A stretch of DNA of 64,000 bases from Oscillospiraceae bacterium (GTDB lineage: Bacteria; Bacillota; Clostridia; Oscillospirales; Oscillospiraceae). A program made the position numbers and the translations under genes. This document shows positions 27,335 to 35,641 of the stretch, in pieces. The stretch spans positions 1 through 64,000 of the forward strand of contig JAFUFT010000022.1 in the NCBI GenBank assembly GCA_017469795.1, in the 5' to 3' direction. Numbering within the stretch: the stretch's first letter is position 1; each line of letters begins with the position of its first letter. Under the pieces are notes generated by a model. The model made no database searches. It saw only the letters and a list, made by a program, of their open reading frames with translations, and was not told where the DNA came from.

Positions 27335-28656
27335 TCCCGGTCCTCCGAAAGTTCTTTCAACGCCAGTTCCTGGCCCTGAACGATCCAGGGCCCCAGCCTG
27401 TCGCCGGTCAGATCCACCCTGGCCACCTGCGTTAGCGGGAACATGCTTCCGGGGTTGGGCAGATCGATCCAGGGGATATTGCGATCTGCAAGAGGCCTGT
27501 AATCCGGATCTCCGATGACCAGCCGGACCGACAGATCCTTGAGCTGGGCAGCCAGCTGATCTTCACTGTTGAGCTTTGCGTCCTCCGCTTCCATCTGGGA
27601 ACGATCCATTTCGAGGAAGCTCAGAACACGGATACCGTGCCAGAAATGTGAGCGCATGGCAGAGCGAATGGCATTTGCAGTCAACTGCTCCCCGATAATG
27701 AGGACCTCCGGTTCCGTGTCTGAGCCAGAAGGCATCGCCGTTCCGGTCTCCGGAACCCGGAGGTCGGACAGGATTCGTTCCGTTTCCGCTGTGCCGAAGG
27801 GTGCGCCAACCACATAGGGAATGCCGTATTCCTGCTGCATGTATTTGGCCAGCCGCAGCCCGGCCACGTTTACCACCAGATTCACTGAGGCTGCCGCGCC
27901 GGTTCTGAGGCGCTCCGCAGTTTCGCGCATTCCCCAGACGGTATGAACTTTATAGCCCTCGTCGTGAAGCAGCGTTTTGACACTTTCCAGCGTCTCTGTG
28001 CTCCAGTCAATGGGATTGCATCCCAGAAGATTGACGGTATCCGGGATGGTCTTCGCCGGAGCCAGAAGGAGCTTCCCCATGGCCTCCAGCGTCATGCTGA
28101 CGCCGTAGAGATAGTCCTTTTCTCCGTCGATGTCCACAGAGCCCACCGGGATCTTGTTCTCCAAATTCAGGTCATCCGCAATGGTCCCCAGATCCGAGCC
28201 GATCATGGAGGATGAGGGCGCTTTGCAAAGCAGCACGAAGGACGGATGGAAATAGGCCGTGTCCTCCGTAAAAGCCGTGCGGACCTTGCTTTCTGTTCCG
28301 CGGATGATGTCGCTGTCGCGGATGCCGGTGTGGGTTACCCGCATACCCTCCGGGGGATGCTGGCTGGGATCGCAGCTTCTGGGGGCCTCCTTCGCGGTGC
28401 CCGCCATTCCGGAGATCCGTTCGCTCCGGCCAAAGGACGCGGAACGATCATGGCCCCGTCCGCCTCTTCCCCCATGGCCGCCGCCGTGACCGCCTTTTCC
28501 GCCGTGTCCTTCCCGGCCGCCCTCTCCGCCTGCGGACACCTTGTTGTATCTGGAGGGATCGTCCACCAGGCCCATCCCGTCCGTTTCGTTGATCACCGCC
28601 ATAAATCCGTGCACATCGGAATAGCAGGGCGGTATTACCTTCCAAAGCCGTTTCAT
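27331..28656 (-). CDS. Nitrogenase component-1-like protein with His/Gly-rich insert
   Basis: 441 aa. The N terminus MKRLWKVIPPCYSDVHGFMAV resembles the start of stand-alone nitrogenase component-1 (group IV NifD/NifK-like) proteins. Also present are the IGSDL block after Cys144 (compare C-x-IGDD) and Rossmann-like domains (VNLLGCNPIDW, YGIPYVVGAPFG, EVLIIGEQLTANAIR). Visible cysteines are 11, 95, 144 and 213. The usual P-cluster spacing is not clear, because residues 42-70 are replaced by a His/Gly-rich tract (GREGHGGKGGHGGGHGGRGG). It probably forms the catalytic partner of the NifH-like protein for an unknown reduction. GGAGGG precedes the ATG; it overlaps the kinase gene by 4 nt. Confidence 0.78.
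28447..28533. repeat. Low-complexity tract encoding His/Gly-rich insert
   Basis: A run of GGC/CAT/GGA codons in the component-1-like gene. The product is (Gly-Gly-His/Lys/Arg)n over about 29 residues, a plausible metal-binding or disordered segment. Confidence 0.8.
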
Positions 28657-28669
28657 ATCTGTCCCTCCT

Positions 28670-29137
28670 CTATGCGTGGTTGCCCTTGAGCAGATGGCTG
28701 TCGTCCTTGATGACCAGCTCGATCCCGTGCTGTTCTTTCAGCTCCTGCTGCAGCAGGGAGCCGTCTGTGGACAGGATCGTCCACTGGCAGCCGTGGATCA
28801 GGGCAAAGTGTTTGGAATTCCGTTCCTGAGACAGCTCCACGATGGCGTCCACGATCTGATGGAGATACCGGCCCGAGGAAAAGTCCGTCATGGAGGGACA
28901 CAGGATGGAAAACCGTCCGGACCGGAGCAGCTGGCCTGCGTTGCCGAAGGGCTGGTGCCGCAGGCAGCACAGAGAGCCCACAAAGATGACCTGTGTATCC
29001 GGCGTCAGATCCAGAAGCTCCTGGATCAGGGAATCTGTCCTGCCGCCTCTTCCGTGACCGCGCTCCCGGGAACGGCGATCCGCCCCATCGGGTGGGATGC
29101 TGCTTTTTCTGTCATGCCGCGTGTCGTATTGGCGCAT
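28670..29137 (-). CDS. Short nitrogenase component-1-like protein
   Basis: 155 aa from ATG 29137 (AAGGGGG upstream; an earlier start at 29182 has no good site). A basic N terminus of about 35 residues is followed by a segment that resembles part of component-1 proteins: VIFVGSLCCLRHQPFGN, LCPSMTDFSSGRYLHQIVDA and LIHGCQWTILSTDGSLLQQEL. The last resembles the Cys-containing block before the IGDD motif. The protein ends there, at about a third of a normal subunit. The next gene has its own ribosome site and starts 13 nt later, so this looks like a stand-alone short subunit rather than a frameshift. It is the first gene of the nitrogenase-like operon. Confidence 0.65.
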   Translation of the reverse strand: MRQYDTRHDRKSSIPPDGADRRSRERGHGRGGRTDSLIQELLDLTPDTQVIFVGSLCCLRHQPFGNAGQLLRSGRFSILCPSMTDFSSGRYLHQIVDAIVELSQERNSKHFALIHGCQWTILSTDGSLLQQELKEQHGIELVIKDDSHLLKGNHA

Positions 29138-29224
29138 TTGGGTATACCCCCTTGTATCTGTATAATCGTATTGCACCTGCAATGCGGATATATGACCAAA
29201 TTATCATGTTTCAGCATCAATATC

Positions 29225-29272
29225 AGGTACCTTTTCATTATATGAACAGAGCCTCTATCTGTCAAGTACCTT
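29225..29272 (-). promoter_or_regulatory. Consensus promoter of nitrogenase-like operon, two operators
   Basis: On the minus strand: TTGACA (29265-29260), 17-nt spacer, TATAAT (29242-29237). One GTAC palindrome abuts the -35 (core 29266-29269, AAGGTACTTGACA). Another lies just past the -10 (core 29227-29230, AAAGGTACCTGA). A perfect promoter bracketed by operators implies strong, tightly repressed expression. Confidence 0.85.
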
Positions 29273-29285
29273 ATCAATATTTGTT

Positions 29286-29334
29286 AGGGACCTTGACACC
29301 TTCTTTGCACCATGTTATAATGCAGGTACCTTAA
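29286..29334 (+). promoter_or_regulatory. Perfect sigma-A promoter with GTAC operator (ABC exporter)
   Basis: TTGACA (29293-29298), 17-nt spacer, TATAAT (29316-29321). The operator GCAGGTACCTTAAT has its core at 29326-29329, over the expected transcription start. It diverges from the nitrogenase-like promoter. Confidence 0.85.
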
Positions 29335-29412
29335 TTTATGGGCGGGAGGTAATCACTTGAAGATACAACACAATTATCTATGTTCCCCGCAGACACACGG
29401 AGGGGCCTTCTG

Positions 29413-31290
29413 ATGGCCAGGGCATACCACGGCGGTCACGGCCAGCCCAGAGGGTTCCTGACCGAGGAGGAAAAAAAGAATCGCCCCACGGCGACTCCAC
29501 AGCTGATCAAACGCATATTCTCCTATTTGATTCCCTATTGGAAGCAGTTTCTCCTGGTCTTTCTTACGATACTGGCTTCGGCACTGCTGGGGCTGCTGCC
29601 CTCTATCATCACCGGACGCATCGTGGATGAAGCGCTGATCGGGCGGGATCTCCAGCTGCTCATCCGGCTGCTGCTGATGGCCTTTGCGGCCATGATCGCG
29701 TCTCAGCTGGTAAGCGTGCTGGAGAGCTATATCAATATCAGCATCTCCCAGCATGTGATCTTCGATATGAAAAACGAGATGTACGGCCATCTCCAACACA
29801 TGCCCCAATCCTTCTTCACCACGGAGAAGCAGGGAGACATTGTCACCCGCATGAACACGGACATCAGCGGCGTCAACAGCGTCATCACAGGCACCCTGAC
29901 CAATGTGCTGAGCAACGCCGCCATTCTGGCCACCTCTCTGGTGGCGCTGTTCACCATGAGCTGGCAGTTGGCCATTGTGGGTATGGTCATCATCCCCATG
30001 CTGATCCTTCCCACGAAGCAGGTGGGAAAATTCCGCTGGAAGCTCACCAGCGAGGCCCAGGCCAAGAACGACGAGCTGAATCAGCAGATCAATGAAACCC
30101 TGTCTGTCAGCGGCTCTCTGCTGGTGAAGCTGTTCACCCGGGAAAGGCGGGAATACAACCAATTTGTAAAAACCAACCGGGACGTGACCAATCTCAGCAT
30201 TCGAGAGCAGCGGGGCGGACGCTGGTTCGGCGTCATCACGGGAATGTTCACCCAGTTGGGCCCGCTGCTGATGTATTTTGCCGGCGGCCTGCTGATTATC
30301 ACTGGGGCTGACCCGACGCTGACCGTGGGTACCATCACCGCCACGGTGGCGCTGGTAAACCGACTGTATCAGCCGGTGCGGGAGCTGCTGAATCTGCAGG
30401 TGGATTTTACCCGTTCTCTGGCTCTGTTTTCCCGGATCTTCGACTATCTGGACCGCCCAGCGGAGGATGCGGGCAACGGGGAGACGCCGGCACTGCGGGA
30501 CTGGTCCATCACCTACGACCATGTGGCCTTCTCCTATCAGGAAGATCAGCCTGTCTTGAAAGACATTTCCTTCACAGTTCCGGACGGGCACATGTACGCC
30601 ATTGTAGGTCCCTCCGGCGCGGGCAAATCCACCATCTCCAATCTGCTGCCGCGGCTCTATGATGTGACTGCGGGAGGTGTCCGGGTGGGTGGTGTGGACG
30701 TAAGGAATTTCGACCTTGGCTATCTCCGGTCACAGATTGGGGTTGTGACCCAGGACACCTATCTGTTCAACGGAAGCATTCTGGAAAATCTGCGGTACGC
30801 CAATGAGGACGCCTCCATGGAGGACATCGAAGCGGCCTGCCGCACCGCCAACATCCACGATTTTATCACCGGACTCCCGGAGGGCTACGACACCATGGTG
30901 GGCAACCGGGGCCTGAAGCTCTCCGGCGGAGAGAAACAGCGGGTGTCCATCGCCCGGGTGATTCTGAAGAATCCGAAGGTCCTGATCCTGGACGAAGCCA
31001 CGTCCTCTCTGGACTCCATTTCCGAGAGCGCCATTCAGGACGCGCTGGCGGCGGTCATGGCCGGCCGCACCTCCATCGTCATCGCCCACCGGCTCTCCAC
31101 CATTCTACAGGCGGACAATATCCTGGTGCTCAGCGGCGGCGTGATCGCGGAATCCGGTAGCCATACAGATCTGATGGCGCGGAACGGCATCTATCGGGAA
31201 CTCTACGAAACCCAGTTCCGAAAGGCCATCGACTATGAGCTGGGAGACAGGCAGACAGCCTTCGAAGCCCAAAGGGCAAAACCTGTATAA
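29413..31290 (+). CDS. ABC exporter (fused membrane and ATPase domains)
   Basis: 625 aa from ATG 29413 (GGAGGGG upstream). Six transmembrane helices occupy about residues 35-320 (YLIPYWKQFLLVFLTILASALLGLLP first). The ATPase has Walker A VGPSGAGKST, the signature LSGGEKQR, Walker B VLILDEATSSLD and the H-loop IVIAHRLSTI. The complete catalytic Glu suggests a homodimer with two active sites. Such proteins usually export drugs, lipids or peptides; here probably a pathway product or toxic substrate, given the shared operator. It diverges from the nitrogenase-like operon and ends at a bidirectional terminator. Confidence 0.92.
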   Translation: MARAYHGGHGQPRGFLTEEEKKNRPTATPQLIKRIFSYLIPYWKQFLLVFLTILASALLGLLPSIITGRIVDEALIGRDLQLLIRLLLMAFAAMIASQLVSVLESYINISISQHVIFDMKNEMYGHLQHMPQSFFTTEKQGDIVTRMNTDISGVNSVITGTLTNVLSNAAILATSLVALFTMSWQLAIVGMVIIPMLILPTKQVGKFRWKLTSEAQAKNDELNQQINETLSVSGSLLVKLFTRERREYNQFVKTNRDVTNLSIREQRGGRWFGVITGMFTQLGPLLMYFAGGLLIITGADPTLTVGTITATVALVNRLYQPVRELLNLQVDFTRSLALFSRIFDYLDRPAEDAGNGETPALRDWSITYDHVAFSYQEDQPVLKDISFTVPDGHMYAIVGPSGAGKSTISNLLPRLYDVTAGGVRVGGVDVRNFDLGYLRSQIGVVTQDTYLFNGSILENLRYANEDASMEDIEAACRTANIHDFITGLPEGYDTMVGNRGLKLSGGEKQRVSIARVILKNPKVLILDEATSSLDSISESAIQDALAAVMAGRTSIVIAHRLSTILQADNILVLSGGVIAESGSHTDLMARNGIYRELYETQFRKAIDYELGDRQTAFEAQRAKPV

Positions 31291-31292
31291 AA

Positions 31293-31336
31293 AACCCGGC
31301 CGGAAATCAGATTGCTCTCTGATTTCCGGCCGGGTT
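31293..31336. terminator. 19-bp perfect hairpin, bidirectional terminator
   Basis: AACCCGGCCGGAAATCAGA (31293-31311) pairs with its exact complement (31318-31336) around TTGCTC. It separates the convergent ABC exporter and Cys-rich protein genes. The T-run is short on the plus side (GGTTATAC), better on the minus side. Confidence 0.8.
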
Positions 31337-31349
31337 ATACGGTTTTGCT

Positions 31350-31691
31350 TCAATCGTGCAGCCCGTCGAACCGTCCCTGCATTGCCAGTTTAAAGCACTC
31401 CGGGAACCATGACGTATCACCGGGCCTGGCGCCGTTTTCTTCATAGGCGCCCATGTGATTGCGGATGCAGTCGCAGCATCTTCCATGCAGCGGACATTTC
31501 TTTGGACATGGACAGGTATTTGCCCGAGGAGAGGTGCAGGCCCCCTTGTGCAGCCAAGCCAGCTTCTTCGGATCCTTCATATCATCCTTGGGAGGACCGG
31601 GCGGGAACCCCTTCGGCGGAAAGTCCGGAGGAGCGGAGGGCTGCTCCGAAACCGGAGCGTTGTACTTCCTATTGTCATTTTGAGTATCCAT
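31350..31691 (-). CDS. Small Pro-rich, Cys-rich protein
   Basis: 113 aa from ATG 31691 (AAAGGA upstream). The N-terminal half is Pro/Lys-rich and disordered (PPDFPPKGFPPGPPKDD). The C-terminal half has nine cysteines (ACTSPRANTCPCPKKCPLHG, then RCCDCIRNHMG and FPECF), suggesting a compact metal or Fe-S site. There is no signal peptide or membrane segment. The family with the CPCPKKCPLHGRCCDC core is one I associate with uncharacterised small proteins next to Bai-like genes, but I cannot name a function. It could be a ferredoxin-like or metal-sensing accessory. Confidence 0.6.
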   Translation of the reverse strand: MDTQNDNRKYNAPVSEQPSAPPDFPPKGFPPGPPKDDMKDPKKLAWLHKGACTSPRANTCPCPKKCPLHGRCCDCIRNHMGAYEENGARPGDTSWFPECFKLAMQGRFDGLHD

Positions 31692-31882
31692 AGTTGTTCC
31701 TTTCTGGCTGCGGTGGCGGGATTGATACAGCTTTTCCCTTGTGTTGATTCCAATATACCAGGGTGCTTGATGTTTAGCCAGCACATTCTATTTGTAACAC
31801 TACAAGGTTTCAGTTGTAGAAAAAAGCGCAAGCCCGATGCCTCGAGCCCGCGCGAAAGAAATACATATAAATCGTTCCGGCT

Positions 31883-32497
31883 TTACTGTCCCATGATCTC
31901 CTGTGCGCCTTCAAAGCCGGTCTTGCAGCCGTAGCCCCGGATTTCCCCATCGTCATCCCATGTTACGATGCACCGGCGGCCCTTGCAGGAGCAAATCATC
32001 TGCTGCTCACTCTCTGTGCGGCGCTGACCGGGCACCGGGCCGGGCTCGCCGCCGTTATAGCCGCGCTGCGCATGCCGGATCCGATTGGGCCGCTCCTCAT
32101 TGGAGGAAATCATCTTTTCCAGAAGCCGCAGGAAAATCTCCTTCTCCGACTGGTCGAAGTCGCTGAGAAACGCGTCGCAGTAGACTTTGATCCGCGCCTC
32201 CCCGTTGGCAATCTCTTCGATTCCCTTTTCTGTGATGGTGACCACCAGCACCCGCTTGTCCGCCTCGCTGGCAGTCCGGGTGATGAATCCGTTTTTCTCC
32301 AGCTTTTTGATGTTTTCGGAGAGGGACTGGGGCTTCATGTTCAGAGAGTCTGCCAACGCCTGCTGGCTGACGCTGCCCATGGCCTGAAGCCTGTTCAGGA
32401 CGTTGAAAGAGGCAATGGGCGGCAGCTGCTTGGTGATGGAGAACACCTTGCGGATATTCTCAATAATCTGTACGTCGATCTCGTCGTAGGTGCTCAA
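31883..32497 (-). CDS. MarR-family repressor 2 with Cys-rich tail
   Basis: 204 aa. A MarR winged helix is at about 10-135 (ALADSLNMKPQSLSENIKKL; wing ASEADKRVLVVTITEKG). A C-terminal extension of about 65 residues ends in CSCKGRRCIVTWDDDGEIRG then YGCKTGF. The extension has four cysteines and may bind metal or sense redox, unusual for MarR proteins. Its own promoter carries a variant operator (TCAGGCACCTTGACT), suggesting autoregulation. The neighbours are the Cys-rich protein and an MFS exporter. Confidence 0.88.
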   Translation of the reverse strand: MSTYDEIDVQIIENIRKVFSITKQLPPIASFNVLNRLQAMGSVSQQALADSLNMKPQSLSENIKKLEKNGFITRTASEADKRVLVVTITEKGIEEIANGEARIKVYCDAFLSDFDQSEKEIFLRLLEKMISSNEERPNRIRHAQRGYNGGEPGPVPGQRRTESEQQMICSCKGRRCIVTWDDDGEIRGYGCKTGFEGAQEIMGQ

Positions 32498-32586
32498 ATG
32501 TTATCTCTCCCTTTCCATTTTTCCGTGCCGGAGGCAGAGCCGCACGAGCCACATCCGCACAGGAGAACAATCTGAAACTAACCGTT

Positions 32587-32624
32587 ATTCTAAGGGCTTC
32601 CAGCAAAAAAGTCAAGGTGCCTGA
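32587..32624 (-). promoter_or_regulatory. Promoter of marR 2 with variant operator
   Basis: On the minus strand: TTGACT (32615-32610), 17-nt spacer, TAGAAT (32592-32587). The palindrome against the -35 reads TCAGGCACCTTGA (about 32611-32623), with GCAC where the others have GTAC. Confidence 0.65.
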
Positions 32625-32673
32625 AAATATTTTCTCGATTCCATGGATTGCGCGTTCGTCGAATCCAGCCGCT

Positions 32674-32701
32674 GAAAGCCGCCCTGCATAGGGCGGCTTT
32701 C
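32674..32701 (-). terminator. Hairpin after the MFS gene
   Basis: GAAAGCCGCCC/GGGCGGCTTTC around TGCATA, about 48 nt past the MFS stop. The T-run is short on both strands, so it may be a weak terminator or processing site. Confidence 0.6.
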
Positions 32702-32748
32702 AACAGGAAAGAGGAGTACAGGAAAGGCCAAGTGTTACCCGGCCGCGA

Positions 32749-33999
32749 TCACAGAACCAGTTTTGCCCGGCGCATCACCAGATAAAGCACTGCGGAAAGC
32801 AATGCGATCACAGAACAGGTCCCGTAGATGGCCGCATACCCGAAGGCGGAGGCAATGGCGCCGAAGGCCACGCCGCTGACCGCGCCGCCCAGATCCATCA
32901 TCAGGAACACAGTGCCGTTGGCCAGACCGCGCTTGTCCTTGTCAGCCAGCAGAACGCCCATGGCGTTGATTTCAGGCTGTACCAGCCCCTGGCCTAGACC
33001 GTAAAACAGAGCGCAGATCACAATGGCGGTGATGGTGATGTGCAGGCTGATGCCCAGCATGGAACCTACAATGCACAGGAACCCGGGAACGATCACAGCA
33101 GCAGACCCGAACTTTTGACTGACCTTTCCGCCGAACAGTCTGGCCAGCGCCACGGTGATGGCATTCACTGTGAAGAACAGCGCCGCCTGAGACCGGGTCA
33201 GACCCGCCCCGGTGCCGTATGTAATGATAAATGTGGTCACCGCGGAGCCGACGAACATCACCAGGAACGCGAAGATCGCAGGTTTCAGGGCGTGGACTTC
33301 CACCAGACTGGACAGGATCCCCTTGACGCCGCCCTTCGCTGCAGGCTGTTTCTCAGGCTGCGCAGGCGCCTCCGCCTTCTGTGCTTTCTGGGCAATATTA
33401 TGGTTTCTGCAGTAACCCCGCAGGAAGAACACGGCTATGACCGTTATGACAGACAGTACAAAGATCACGGTGAAGGCGGTCTTGTAGCCGAAGGCGTCTG
33501 CCGCGGCGTTGGCGATCAGGGGTCCAAGGGCAGTGGCGACGGTCTGGCCCAGACCAAGGATGCCGATGCCCTCGGACATCCGGCTCTCCGGGATGATATC
33601 GGAGCCCAGCGCGTAGATGCCCACGCCTCCGCAGCCGTAGCCAATACCCTGGAATACCCGCATGACCAGCAGCAGCATCAGCATGGCAGCGGGCACCCAC
33701 AACAGCATACTGGTGGCGGCGCAGTAAATGACGCAGCCGAAGATGATCATCACAAAGCGGCCCCGTCTGTCCGACAGATTGCCGGAGATGGGGCGGCAGA
33801 TCACCGACACGATCATATATACCGTTGTCATCAGGCCCGCCAGGATCGTGGAGTCTGAGGTGTCCACCACATAGACCGCCAATAGAGAATTCTGCATGAA
33901 GGTGCAGAGCTTCAGACACAGCTCCGCCAGCATCAGCAGGAAGTAAGGCGCGGTGAACAATGCTTCCTGCTTTACGGTTTTCTCACTCATGTCATTCAC
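32749..33999 (-). CDS. MFS transporter 1
   Basis: 416 aa with 12 predicted transmembrane helices. It has the motif-A-like RPISGNLSDRRGRF in loop 2-3 and a long Lys/Ala/Pro-rich central loop (AQKAQKAEAPAQPEKQPAAKGG) between helices 6 and 7. It resembles multidrug or sugar-efflux type MFS proteins and, in setting, the bile-acid transporter BaiG. It probably moves a pathway substrate or product by proton exchange; direction is unknown. A GGGGATGTGA site precedes ATG 33999. The promoter at 34023-34080 has two GTAC operators. Confidence 0.88.
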   Translation of the reverse strand: MNDMSEKTVKQEALFTAPYFLLMLAELCLKLCTFMQNSLLAVYVVDTSDSTILAGLMTTVYMIVSVICRPISGNLSDRRGRFVMIIFGCVIYCAATSMLLWVPAAMLMLLLVMRVFQGIGYGCGGVGIYALGSDIIPESRMSEGIGILGLGQTVATALGPLIANAAADAFGYKTAFTVIFVLSVITVIAVFFLRGYCRNHNIAQKAQKAEAPAQPEKQPAAKGGVKGILSSLVEVHALKPAIFAFLVMFVGSAVTTFIITYGTGAGLTRSQAALFFTVNAITVALARLFGGKVSQKFGSAAVIVPGFLCIVGSMLGISLHITITAIVICALFYGLGQGLVQPEINAMGVLLADKDKRGLANGTVFLMMDLGGAVSGVAFGAIASAFGYAAIYGTCSVIALLSAVLYLVMRRAKLVL

Positions 34000-34022
34000 A
34001 TCCCCGATACAAGCAATTTATT

Positions 34023-34080
34023 CATGTACCTTAATTATATCACAGAACAAAAAATAGTCAAGCATATTTACAATGTACCT
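34023..34080 (-). promoter_or_regulatory. MFS promoter with two GTAC operators
   Basis: On the minus strand: TTGACT (34061-34056), 16-nt spacer, TATAAT (34039-34034). Palindromes lie downstream of the -10 (TTAAGGTACATGAA, core 34026-34029) and upstream of the -35 (AGTCAGGTACATTG, core 34075-34078). Confidence 0.8.
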
Positions 34081-34095
34081 GACTATTTTTGGGCG

Positions 34096-35361
34096 CTATT
34101 GAGAATCGTTACAATTCCTGTATGCTGAGGGCGTCATGTGCTTATGTTTTAGGAAAATACCACTCATGGTTCGAACGGAGGAAAATCCGCATTGGGCAGC
34201 AATCTCCGAAAGCTTTTTATCCGTATGCAGCAGCTTTTCCGCCTGCTGGACCCTCAGAGTCTGGATATAGTTGCTCAGATTGCACTGGTATTTTTTTTTG
34301 AATGTTCTGGAAATATAGGCGGGCGATAGATGAAAATGTTCCGCAAGCAGCTCCAGAGTCAGATTGGAATTGGAGTAATGATCCTCAACAAACCGCTTAA
34401 CAAGCTGTATCCATCCGGTTGCCGTTTGATGCGGGTTCCTCTCTGCCGGGTTCTCGGAGTATTCCTGAAGCACGGAGAGCAGCGCGTCCCGCAGATCCTC
34501 CGCATGATAGCCCGCTTCTCCCACGCAGTGGCGGATCAGGTCTCTCAACGCCAGCATCTGCTCCGTCTTAACCTCTGTTGCGTACCTGTAACATGTGACC
34601 AGCACGGTCCCAATGATCACACAGATCGTAGACTCCAACGTTTCAGGCGGCGGGTTTGCGCCGAACAGGCAAAGATCCAGCAGCTGCGTCATAGCGTCGA
34701 TCGCCTCTTGATAATTATGGAGCGAAAATTGCCTGGAGAAGGCTTCCAGCAGAAAGGAGATGTCGCTTCTGGATGGGTATGTCCTGCCACGGCGCTCCCA
34801 TTGCTGATAGTCCACGATCTGTTCCTGGTGATTCAAAAACCTGCAGCAGCGCATGAGCTGCTGCACCTCGCTGTATGATTCCGCGATACCTGCAAGTCCC
34901 GCTTTCGGCCGCCCCAGGAAGCACCGCATGACGGAATTCCCTGCCGCGTACGCTTCGTTCGTCAGTTCTTTCGCGAACCACAGTTGCCGTGTGAGGAAAT
35001 CGAGCCGGTTGCCGATATAATGCTCTCCTTTTGACCGGTCCCGCTCAAAGTGCATCAGGCCGAATACGAAGGCAATTCCGTGTTCACAGGGGACCGCCTG
35101 GTACCGGAATTCCGGAGAGGCGTAATGGAGCATTGATGCGTAGACCTCATAATAGAGCTCTGTTGTGATCGGTGTTTTCGGCGTCAGCAGCCAAACCATG
35201 TAATCATCGGCAACCATCTTCGGTGCAATTCGGGCGATGGTTTTCTCGCCCTGTTTGGGAGATATGGTCCCGTTCAGCAGCTGATCAAACAGCCTCTGAG
35301 CATCGCTCAGCTCGATTTGAGCGATCCGTTCCACAGAATAGTCAGGTTTTTGTTGTTTCAT
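34096..35361 (-). CDS. AraC-family regulator
   Basis: 421 aa. The C-terminal about 100 residues are an AraC double helix-turn-helix (LTLELLAEHFHLSPAYISRT, then KKLSEIAAQCGFSSVRTMSG). The N-terminal 300 residues are a helical sensor-like region I do not recognise, with no membrane segment, so it is not a YesM/YesN-type receptor. Such proteins usually activate sugar-utilisation genes. It is likely to control the lipoprotein-SnoaL operon on its right or the MFS gene on its left. It is transcribed from its own near-perfect promoter with a GTAC operator. Confidence 0.85.
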   Translation of the reverse strand: MKQQKPDYSVERIAQIELSDAQRLFDQLLNGTISPKQGEKTIARIAPKMVADDYMVWLLTPKTPITTELYYEVYASMLHYASPEFRYQAVPCEHGIAFVFGLMHFERDRSKGEHYIGNRLDFLTRQLWFAKELTNEAYAAGNSVMRCFLGRPKAGLAGIAESYSEVQQLMRCCRFLNHQEQIVDYQQWERRGRTYPSRSDISFLLEAFSRQFSLHNYQEAIDAMTQLLDLCLFGANPPPETLESTICVIIGTVLVTCYRYATEVKTEQMLALRDLIRHCVGEAGYHAEDLRDALLSVLQEYSENPAERNPHQTATGWIQLVKRFVEDHYSNSNLTLELLAEHFHLSPAYISRTFKKKYQCNLSNYIQTLRVQQAEKLLHTDKKLSEIAAQCGFSSVRTMSGIFLKHKHMTPSAYRNCNDSQ

Positions 35362-35437
35362 GTTCTGATCCTCTTATCCCCGGGATGAGCGGTGCCGCAG
35401 ATCCTCCCGGTGCGTATTTTTGTCCTGCCGCAAAATC

Positions 35438-35475
35438 ATGTACCTTATTATATGAGCAGGACGCACATTTGTCAA
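35438..35475 (-). promoter_or_regulatory. AraC-gene promoter with GTAC operator
   Basis: On the minus strand: TTGACA (35475-35470), 17-nt spacer, TATAAT (35452-35447). The operator ATAAGGTACATGA has its core at 35440-35443, over the start site. The layout is the same as at 29316 and 54749. Confidence 0.82.
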
Positions 35476-35641
35476 CTCTGCCGCAATTATTCGTTCTTTA
35501 CAAGAAATTGAAATAATAGTATTCTGTTTTTGGTGATATAGTACAAAAACCAGAGGTGGTTCCAATGTGGTGAAATACAGTTACCTGACAAATAATTTGC
35601 CCCGCATCCCAGGGCAAATACATTATCAAGGAGGCATATTT

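Noticed and set aside
28656..28670. Single split gene by frameshift between the short and large component-1-like proteins
   Set aside because: The large protein has its own ribosome site and an N terminus typical of component-1 starts, so two genes are likelier than one frameshifted gene.
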